Assembly: GCA_009763385.1 (NCBI GenBank)
Contig: CM019822.1
Span: 9,890,127-9,954,126 of the forward strand
Direction: 5' to 3'
Source of the DNA: Coix lacryma-jobi var. lacryma-jobi
Taxonomy: Eukaryota > Streptophyta > Magnoliopsida > Poales > Poaceae
DNA length: 64,000 nucleotides
Shown here: in pieces, positions 56,467 to 64,000 of the stretch
Position numbering within the stretch: the first letter of the stretch is position 1
How the letters are laid out: each line of letters begins with the position of its first letter
Made by a program: the position numbers and the translations under genes
Notes under the pieces: model-generated
What the model saw: only the letters and a program-made list of their open reading frames with translations
What the model was told of the DNA's origin: nothing
The model's database searches: none

Positions 56467-59038
56467 ATGGAGCCGAGTGATGAAGAAGAGCAAGATGTTG
56501 AAGCCTTTGATCCTACAGAGGTGTTCACTGTGGATGATATGCTAGCAGAGGATCAAATAATAGAAGATATGATATCAGAGGAATTGAAGGCCGACATGGA
56601 TGGAGAAGCGTCAACAGTATCTCGCCGTTGTCGACGGAGTGGATCAAGGAGGTACATACCAAGGAATCGAGAAGCAGGTCATGATGATCTTGTCGCTAAC
56701 TACTTTTCTGCAAATCCTATATACACCGAGGAGATGTTCCGTAGGAGATTTAGGATGCATAAGCCATTGTTCTTACGTATTGTGCATGCTCTCAGTGATT
56801 GGTCTCCTTATTTTACCCAAAGAGTTGATGCAACTGGCAGGAGTGCGAAGGGTTACGAGGTTGCTACGCTAGCTGACAAATCAAAAATTCAACCTCATAA
56901 ACCAGGATCTACTGCTAGTTACAGGTTACGGGATTACCACTCGACGCGCAGATGCAGCGGAGACGACTTGATGTAGTCGAACGCGTCGCAGCAGTGCCGA
57001 CCCGAATAGCCGAGCAGCTCGTCCTTGTGCTCCAAATGCAGCACCTCCGAGGAATCCCACACGTGCGGGGAGGAAGCGATGCGCCTCCGGACTGCTAGAT
57101 CCGCGAGATGCAATAGGCGTGAGCGTGGGGGGGGCGTAACGGCTGCACGCAGGGGCGTGCACTTTTCTAGCCACGCGCCCACCCCTCTCTTATATAGGCG
57201 CCCTGGTGTGCCTCGAGTTGGAGGCCCATCAACGACCCTAAACCTAGTCTAACTCGGGTCCAACCCGAATTAGGCTTCCTGGCCCTTAAGTGTGCGACCC
57301 TATGGGTTCACGTACACATAGACATGGCCCGAATACTCCTACTCGTCCAATAGTTGACAGCGGCCTCTAGCAAGACGTGTCAACTCCTATGTGTGCTCAA
57401 AGATCAAATCAGACGAACCACCACAATAGCATATACATGTTATTCCCTTGTCACTCGATATATAGTTCACTCATAGGTTAACACTTAACCTAAGCACGGC
57501 CATGCATTTGTTGATCCAATCATCAGAGTGATCCAGTGATATCTCTCTCACGTGGAGAGGGACAATTCCCATCTTGATTGTTTATGTCTCACAACATGTT
57601 TCATGACAAACCCGAAGACTACCTTTATAACTACCCAGTTACGGAGTAGCGTTTGATAGTCCCTAAGTAAGTCATCTCACATCTTGAGCACATACAACAA
57701 TCTCAGGTCTATGGACATAACGTACATGTTGTGAATAGAGACAATTCTCACGTCGGGTCAGTCCAGCTAACATGTCATACATGTGCCCACATTATTAGTT
57801 TGACATCTCTATGTCTATGACTTGTGAAACGTAGTCATCAACTAATAATGTGTTGATCTAATATACATGTACGTTACTACACGTACTCCGATCAGGGACA
57901 AGTATAGAATAGCCATACAAGTAAATGAGTTTCACAAACAATTCACATAACTGCTGATCAATACAAGTTGTCTTTAATGGATATTCAATAAACTCATAAG
58001 TATATCATGGATACAATCGTAGCATTGTCATCTCTATGATTATCTCTAGGGCATACTACCAACAGAGTGGTCTTTCACCACTTCAAAAGTGTACTGCGGC
58101 TATTAGAATGCTAGCTTATGGAACCTCAGCCGATCAACTTGATGAGGTGTTGAAGATTGCCGCAAGCACGTGTTTGGAGATTTTGGGAAAATTTGCTGAA
58201 GGTGGGATTGAAATTTTTGGTGAAGAATATCTACGCCCCCCGAGAAGTGATGAACTAGAAAAAATCTTACAAGAAAATGAGGCCCGTGGTTTTCCAGGAA
58301 TGTTGGGAAGCATCGATTGTATGCATTGGGCATGGAAGAATTGTCCGAAAGGTTGGGCAGACATGTTCACACGTGGTGACAAGGGCGTTCCTACTATGAT
58401 CCTTGAAGCAGTGGCAACTCGGGATCTTCGTATATGGCATGCTTTCTTTGGTACCGCTGGGTCTCGGAACGATATAAACGTTCTAAACAAGTCACCATTG
58501 TTCGTTCAAGCAATAAAAGGGGAAGCTCCTATGGTACACTATAATGTAAACGGAACACAATATGACATGAGTTACTATCTTGCTGATAGAATATATCCAG
58601 AATGAGCAGTATTTTTGAAGACAGTGACAGCCCCTCAATCGGAAGAAGACAAACTATTCGCATTGATGCAAGAAAGGGGCGAGGAAAGATGTTGAGTGCA
58701 CATTTGGTGTATTGCAATCACGCTTTGATATTGTTCGTCGGCCAGCAAGGTTGTGGAAGCAAGGGGACGTTATCAATATAATGCAAGCTTATGTTATCCT
58801 TCACAATATGATAGTGGAAGATGAGAAGGAAACAGTTAGAGAAGTCTTGGATTTGAATGAGAATCCAAGTGCGACTATAGTACTCTCATCTGAAGTGCGT
58901 ACAAATGACAACCCTAATCCAACCTTCGCAGAGGCACTTCGTAGAAATTCGGCTATCAAAGCTCGTCCAACACATAGAAAACTCAAGAAGGATTTGATCG
59001 AGCATATATGGCAACGTTATGGAAACAAAGAAAATTAA
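56467..59038 (+). pseudogene. PIF/Harbinger ORF2 transposase, broken
   Basis: DDE transposase of the Ping/Pong type in three pieces. Piece 1 (56467-56845) holds the acidic N-terminus and FRRRFRMHKPLFLRIVHAL. Piece 2 (58065-58605) holds GLSPLQKCTAAIRMLAYG, the first Asp in GSIDCMHW and the second in RNDINVLN, up to YYLADRIYPE. Piece 3 (to 59038) holds the catalytic Glu in DVECTFGVL and CVILHN-type YVILHNMIVEDE. Breaks: a solo LTR between pieces 1 and 2, a stop at 58603 where the family has Trp, and a one-base insertion in the run near 58673-58679. The active copy would cut and reinsert elements with TTA/TAA duplication. Apart from the LTR only two small lesions are seen, so the decay is modest. 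Confidence 0.9.
56846..58064 (-). mobile_element. Copia (Angela-like) solo LTR inside the transposase gene
   Basis: On the minus strand it starts TGTTGGTAGTATGCCCTAGA, close to the start of Angela/WIS Copia LTRs, and is 1.2 kb with a TATATA box at 57191-57196. GAGTG is on both sides (56841-56845, 58065-58069), the normal 5 bp duplication. With that boundary the far tip reads ...CTTCG rather than ...CA; counting the TG of the duplication as LTR would give the usual tip. There is no interior or second LTR, so it is a solo LTR left by recombination. Confidence 0.78.
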
Positions 59039-59390
59039 AAAAAAGATGTTGCAATTATATATAATATAAATATAAATAATGTATTTATTGTTTCTATTAA
59101 ATATTATAATCATACGTTGCTCTTAGCTACATGCCCTAATGGTCCATGGTCGATTATATTGTAATCAACGTTATTTATCCTGGATATAGTTTGTATCAAG
59201 TAGCCACACAATGACATACAAATATTTATTTGTAGTTGATCTTAGCTACCTGCAGGATATTAAATAGCTTACAAACGATGAGACAGACTATGAGTTATAT
59301 CATCTGTCTTTGTACATGACTGTTTGATATATTCAAGGTGTTTAGAGATGACCCCTGTCTCTGCGTTGTACATACCCTTGGCCGTTGGAA

Positions 59391-59892
59391 CAACCGCCGT
59401 ACAGTAGAGTTACTCGCGCCGGAACATGTAAAAAGGAACTATCTCGCTCATTCGCTCGGGCATCCAAACGCAGATACTGCTGCAGAAGCTTTTGATGAAG
59501 CACCATGCATTTGCCAACTCGCTCGACATGCATTATTCACATTCCGTTTTTCGGCTGCGCTTCAGATTGGCAACAGCCGGTGATATTGCTTAATCACAAT
59601 AACATAGACCATCCGTCGGACTAGAGAATCAAACCGTTCACAAAGGTCTATATCAACAGCTTAGCAACCTATGTTAAGCCTATTCAAAAGATTCATAGGA
59701 GTTTAAATTCTGCAATCCATAGCTTAGCTGCTCAGGCTCACTCTCAGTTTGATGGTAACATTCAGAGGACATGTTCCTCCTCTGCTCATGATACTCAGTG
59801 CCCTATCCTGCAGGCACTTGATGATGTCGATGATGTACAAATCATTTTATCTCTATGCTGCTAATAAAATATGTCTGTTGTAAAAAAAAAAA
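59391..59892 (+). mobile_element. Probable 5'-truncated LINE tail
   Basis: From about 59627 an open frame reads to a stop at 59863 (KPIQKIHRSLNSAIHSLAAQ ... ILSLCC), resembling the C-terminal end of grass LINE ORF2 proteins. It is followed by AATAAAATATG and an A-run (59881-59891). The 5' limit is uncertain; it abuts the right end of the Pong-like element. Confidence 0.4.
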
Positions 59893-60982
59893 CACTTCAC
59901 GAAGCGTTTCAGGAAATGGGCGCAGCAGGACACGCCGGAAAAAGACGAGAGCATGCATCGGTACTGGCGTGATAGCTCCACGTTCATGCACGCATGACCA
60001 GGCCTGCGCCCTGCACACGGAAACGCCGTTTACTTTGGAGTTCGGAGGACACGGTAAATTTATCCCAAGTAGGCCAAGTACGTACGGGTTTTACGTGTGC
60101 ACAGTGCACCTCCTCCTCTCTCTCTAGATAAAACAGAGCAAATGTCAAAAGTTACGGCGAGTAGTGGAGTTCTAGGGTAGAATACCTGTAGGGGTTCTCC
60201 TCCACAGAACCGGTGTCCACGTTGCCTCTATTTTCCTCCTCCATTCGATCTTCTGTTAGATGGTCCAGATTTCTTGTACGTTTTGATTCATGGCGATCGT
60301 ATGCTTAAGTAGCTAGTAGTACGGCTGTACCTTAACTGCCGTGACTACGGACGCCGTACTGGCATTTTACAGTCAAGAACAGTCTAGCAGCAATTTAAGC
60401 TGATGTCAAGGACAAAGTAGATCGCTCTCACTCGAAGCTTTAACTAATAAGTACTGTATATTGCTTATCCCACTCCAGAATTTACCGTCGTCAGGATACA
60501 GAGACAGAGTAGTGTTGTTTTATCCTGACAGGTCACAAGTGCAAATAAAACGTACTACCAGTACATGTACCGTAAGTTAACCAGCCTCCTCAGCAGAGAG
60601 TAATTAGGCTCCAGTAATTCTCCAGCAACTTCAGGGGTAATTCTACCACGAATTCAGGGGTTACATGCATACCAAACGCATCCACTCATATGAAATCACC
60701 AGGTGCAGGTGGTCCTTGTCCAACAAAGTAATGGTACGCGTAATGACGCGTAGAGCGATGTGATGATGATGCACAAGTGCGAGTCTCGGGTACGCATACG
60801 GCCGCTGCCCTTAAGCATGGGCACAGTGCAGTTCTCTGCGGCCGCATTTGATGAGCAGACGCAGGCAGGCTGTCATCTTGCAGGACGCTCCTAGGGCTCA
60901 TAAACCCGGCTGCGCCGTGTCTCGCGCCTGTCCCCTCTGTACTCTACTAGTAGTAGTTCTCCGGACGTTCTTATCACCTCAG
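59893..60982. other. Intergenic, nothing recognised
   Basis: No frame with a domain, no RNA gene, no clear repeat ends. Confidence 0.5.
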
Positions 60983-61457
60983 TGTTAGAATACAAGATCA
61001 CACTAGCAGTCGGATCTAGAGGGGAGTAAGCAAATGCACGTGCACAGATCCTAATAGACATCTAGTAGAACAGAGAGAAAGAGAGGAGAAGGGGATTGCT
61101 GACCGAGTGAGTCCAGATGGGGAGCAGAGGAGCTGGATACCGCCATGGCGTTCGCCGGTGTACCCTGGTCGCCGGCGCCGTTGGTCGGAGTCGAAGACAT
61201 GCTGCAGAAGGAGGAGAGGGCGCCGGTGGAAGCTTCCCGCCGCTGGCAGCGCACCCACGAGATCGGCTAGGGTTAGGATGTCGGTGGGAGACTGGCGGCG
61301 CGGTCAACCTCGTACCGAGTGCCCCGACCCCCACCTTTCCTTTATAGTGCTGTGCGGCGGGGGCCCACCAACCACAAGGTTGGGCGCCCCCGATCAGGGC
61401 GCAGATCTAAGGCCCGTTAGGCCGTTGGGCCTAACGGCTGGGAGATCAATTCCAACA
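60983..61457 (-). repeat. 3' LTR of the Copia element (475 bp)
   Basis: In element orientation it starts TGTTGGAATTGATCTCCC directly after the polypurine tract and ends ATTCTAACA. A TATA box CTATAAAG lies at 61340-61347 on the minus strand. Confidence 0.85.
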
Positions 61458-61472
61458 TTCTCCCCCTTGATC
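61458..61472 (-). promoter_or_regulatory. Polypurine tract of the Copia element
   Basis: Minus strand ATCAAGGGGGAGAA directly before the LTR start TGTTGG. Confidence 0.85.
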
Positions 61473-61684
61473 TCTCAACATTCTTTCATTCTTCAATTTC
61501 TTATTCAACATTTCAAAATCTCAAAATTTTCAATCTTTCTAAAACGTTTCATTCCATCACAGTCTAGTGCATCGAGCATGTCTCATCGCCACAGCCATTA
61601 GTGCCGTTAGACTAACAGCCACGACACACCTTTCTGTTTTGAAATGAAAACTTCATTTCCTTCTGGGCCCTTCTTGTTCGGGAA

Positions 61685-64000
61685 TCATAGGCTCTCCCTT
61701 AAACCCATGCCGGCTAGGTGTCCTCTAAAGACACTGGGTGGAAGGCCTTTGGTAAGCGGATCCGCGAGCATCCTTTCAGTTCGTATGTGCTCAAGATTAA
61801 TGATATGATCCCGAACTTTATCTTTCACAACATAATACTTTATGTCAATGTGTTTGGCAGCACCACTTGACCTATTGTTGTGAGCATATTCCACAGCTGG
61901 GTTGTTGTCGCAATACAACCTCAGTGGTTCATGTATTCTTTCTATCACTTTCAATCCGGGTACGAATTTCTTTAACCAATTTACCTGCCCCGTGGCCTCA
62001 TAACAAGCTACAAACTCGGCATACATAGTCGAGGATGTAGTCACAGTTTGTTTGGAGCTTTTCCACGATATGGCTCCTCCAGCGAGAGTAAATATGTATC
62101 CTGACGTGGACTTTCTTTCATCTCCCGCATAATCAGAATCTGAATATCCCTCTATGACGAGAGAATCAGATTTTTCATATGTCAACATGAGACCTTTCGT
62201 ACCTTGCAAATAACGCAAGACTTTCTTTACTAATTTCCAATGTTCAATTCCTGGATTCTTTTGGAATCTGCCAAGTAACCCGGTAACGAAAGCAATGTCA
62301 GGGCGAGTACACACTTGAGCATATTGCAAACTTCCAACTGCCGAAGCATATGGTACCGCTTTCATTTGTTCGATTTCATATTGATTCTTGGGACACTGAT
62401 GTTCCCCATATCTATCGCCCTTGACTATGGGAGCAGGTGAGGGACTACACGCATGCATACTGAACTTCTTCAAAACCTTTTCAATGTATGCCTTCTGCGA
62501 TAGTCCTAAGACCCCTTTCCTTCTATCTCGGCGAATTTCAATTCCCAAGACAAATGAAGCTTCACCAAGATCTTTCATATCAAAATTCGAGGACAAGAAT
62601 TTCTTTGTTTCATTTAGTAGATTAACATCACTACTAGCGAGTAGGATATCATCCACATATAGGATCAAGAATATGTATTTCCCATTCTTGAATTTCATAT
62701 AGACACAATTGTCCTCGACATTTTCTTTAAACCCAAAACATTTTATCGTTCTATCAAACTTCAAGTACCACTGCCTTGAAGCTTGCTTTAATCCATAGAT
62801 TGATCTTTTCAAACGACATCCCATATTTTCTTTCCCATTTACGACAAAACCTTTCGGTTGTGCCATGTAAACGTTTTCTTCTAAATCCCCATTCAGGAAT
62901 GCTGTCTTTACATCCATCTGATGTAGTTCTAAATCATAGTGAGCCACAAGTGCCATGATGATTCTGAAGGAATCTTTACATGAAACCGGGGAAAAAGTTT
63001 CATTGTAATCAATCCCTTCTCGTTGCGTAAAGCCTTTAGCCACAAGTCGCGCTTTAAATCTTTCAACCTTCCCTTGGGAGTCATATTTAGTTTTGTAGAC
63101 CCATTTACAGCCTACCGTTTTGGCTCCTTTAGGAATATTTTCTAGTTCCCAAACTTTGTTGGTATTCATTGATTTTATCTCATCTTCCATGGCTTCAAAC
63201 CACTTGGATGAGTGATCGCTTCTCATGGCTTCTTCAAAAGTTCTTGGGTCATCTTCCATACGAAATTCTTCAGTGTCATAAACTTCATAATCGTCTGGAA
63301 TAGCTGACCTTCTGGTTCTTTGAGACCTTCTAGGGGCCTCTGGCACTTGTGCCACAACGGGCTGTTGTTGTTCTTCCTCATGAGTGACAATTGGTTCTAT
63401 AGGATCCTGTTGGACAGGTTCTACATTTTCATTTATTGTCACCACGGGAGAACTCGCAACAGGTGTTGTCACCGCAGCATCCTGGACTGTTGGTGCAACA
63501 ACAACAGGTAGCGTGAAGAAAGGTTCTTGAACCATCGGAGTGGGTACATATACCCGCTTCTCCTGAAGGTTAATTTCACGCGCTACCATGCTCCCCCTGA
63601 TCATGTCATTCTCCAAGAATACAGCATGCCTGGTTTCAACAAATTTCGTATGTCTGTCAGGACAATAAAATCGATATCCTTTCGATCTTTCGGGATAACC
63701 AATAAGGTGGCAGCTGACTGTCTTAGAGTCTAACTTTCCGATGTTTGGGTTAAAAACCTTCGCCTCAGCTGGACAACCCCACACACGCAAGTGGTTAAGT
63801 GAGGGTTTTCTTCCTGTCCATAATTCATACGGTGTTTTTGGCACCGATTTACTTGGTACTCGATTAAGTATATGAATGGCGGTTTTCAGTGCCTCCATCC
63901 ATAGACTAATCGGTAGCGTAGAGTAGCTTATCATGCTCCTCACCATATCCATTAAGGTACGGTTTCTTCTTTCAGCTACTCCATTCTGCTGAGGTTCCCC
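61685..64000 (-). CDS. Copia Pol polyprotein: integrase end, reverse transcriptase, RNase H (partial)
   Basis: An open frame of 771 codons from the window edge to TGA at 61685; the first in-window codons read GEPQQNGVAERRNRTLMDMV, the integrase catalytic-Glu region, so the start lies outside and the ATG at 63952 is internal. Order: integrase C-terminus (WGCPAEAKVFNP, LIGYPERSKGYRFY), linker rich in Pro/Gln/Glu, reverse transcriptase (CKWVYKTKYDSQGKVERFKARLVAKGFTQ is split by motif ARLVAKGFTQ; LDVKTAFLNG-type QMDVKTAFLNGDL; catalytic YVDD), and RNase H (YSDSDYAGD, SGYIFTLAGG, KHIDIKYYVVKD). No stop or frameshift was seen, so the copy may be young and possibly capable of movement if the rest is intact. 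Confidence 0.93.
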   Translation of the reverse strand, partial: GEPQQNGVAERRNRTLMDMVRSMISYSTLPISLWMEALKTAIHILNRVPSKSVPKTPYELWTGRKPSLNHLRVWGCPAEAKVFNPNIGKLDSKTVSCHLIGYPERSKGYRFYCPDRHTKFVETRHAVFLENDMIRGSMVAREINLQEKRVYVPTPMVQEPFFTLPVVVAPTVQDAAVTTPVASSPVVTINENVEPVQQDPIEPIVTHEEEQQQPVVAQVPEAPRRSQRTRRSAIPDDYEVYDTEEFRMEDDPRTFEEAMRSDHSSKWFEAMEDEIKSMNTNKVWELENIPKGAKTVGCKWVYKTKYDSQGKVERFKARLVAKGFTQREGIDYNETFSPVSCKDSFRIIMALVAHYDLELHQMDVKTAFLNGDLEENVYMAQPKGFVVNGKENMGCRLKRSIYGLKQASRQWYLKFDRTIKCFGFKENVEDNCVYMKFKNGKYIFLILYVDDILLASSDVNLLNETKKFLSSNFDMKDLGEASFVLGIEIRRDRRKGVLGLSQKAYIEKVLKKFSMHACSPSPAPIVKGDRYGEHQCPKNQYEIEQMKAVPYASAVGSLQYAQVCTRPDIAFVTGLLGRFQKNPGIEHWKLVKKVLRYLQGTKGLMLTYEKSDSLVIEGYSDSDYAGDERKSTSGYIFTLAGGAISWKSSKQTVTTSSTMYAEFVACYEATGQVNWLKKFVPGLKVIERIHEPLRLYCDNNPAVEYAHNNRSSGAAKHIDIKYYVVKDKVRDHIINLEHIRTERMLADPLTKGLPPSVFRGHLAGMGLRESL

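Larger units (their letters stand above)
43322..59377 (+). mobile_element. Pong-like PIF/Harbinger transposon with two nested LTR insertions
   Basis: The element holds the two genes of autonomous PIF/Harbinger transposons in the usual order, ORF1 (trihelix protein) then ORF2 (transposase). The left end GGGCACGTACAATGC (preceded by TTA) and the right end GCGTTGTACATACCC (followed by TTG) are diverged inverted repeats; the flanking triplet differs by one base. Removing the 9.9 kb LTR element and the 1.2 kb solo LTR leaves ~4.9 kb, near the size of rice Pong. The transposase is broken, so this copy cannot move by itself. Confidence 0.72.
60983..64000 (-). mobile_element. Copia retrotransposon, 3' half (continues past the right edge)
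   Basis: The 3' LTR (60983-61457), the polypurine tract and pol are present. The gag, first part of integrase, primer site and 5' LTR lie beyond 64000. The 5 bp before the LTR are CTCAG, so the far side should show the same. Confidence 0.92.

Overview
This window is nuclear DNA of a grass. Evidence: spliced plant genes (PABN, FBW2, EXORDIUM-like, mitochondrial small HSP), an intron-bearing plant tRNA-Tyr, a CACTA transposon with TTTGCCGAGTGCC subterminal repeats, many Tourist and Stowaway MITEs, and nested Copia/Gypsy-style LTR elements. The style suggests a panicoid such as sorghum or a close relative; that is inference, not a species identification.

Left gene island (1-14.9 kb): a SIN3-type PAH-domain protein (minus, runs off the left edge), a mitochondrial small heat-shock protein (two exons, minus), and nuclear poly(A)-binding protein PABN (six exons, plus). 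The last two diverge from a ~470 bp shared promoter with a heat-shock element and a TATA box. An FBW2-type F-box gene (minus) follows after MITE-rich spacer. I rebuilt exon structures from splice sites, reading phase and family conservation.

First transposon nest (18.4-28.5 kb): a CACTA element (CAT target-site duplication, TSD) is split by an 8.6 kb LTR element (ACTCG TSD). That element codes only for a three-zinc-knuckle Gag. It has a 2.5 kb 3' LTR but a 1.2 kb 5' LTR.

Middle (28.5-43.3 kb): two non-autonomous hAT elements with 8 bp TSDs, a tRNA-Tyr whose 3' end and terminator lie in a tandem duplication, a small Helitron carrying a Stowaway, a 2.3 kb Ping/Pong-type element carrying another Stowaway, an EXORDIUM-like gene, and a GC-rich TIR element.

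Second nest (43.3-59.4 kb): a Pong-like PIF/Harbinger element with ORF1 (trihelix protein) intact and ORF2 (DDE transposase) broken. A 9.9 kb LTR element with 4.3 kb LTRs and a non-coding interior sits between the two ORFs (TTATA TSD), and an Angela-like solo LTR sits inside ORF2. A probable LINE tail follows, then the 3' half of a Copia element with an open pol frame runs off the right edge.

Five host protein genes and one tRNA gene are well supported. Almost everything else is transposon-derived. I saw no CRISPR array, operon or organelle insertion. The least ordinary features are the Gag-only element with unequal LTRs but a perfect TSD, and the two Ping/Pong-type elements 5 kb apart.
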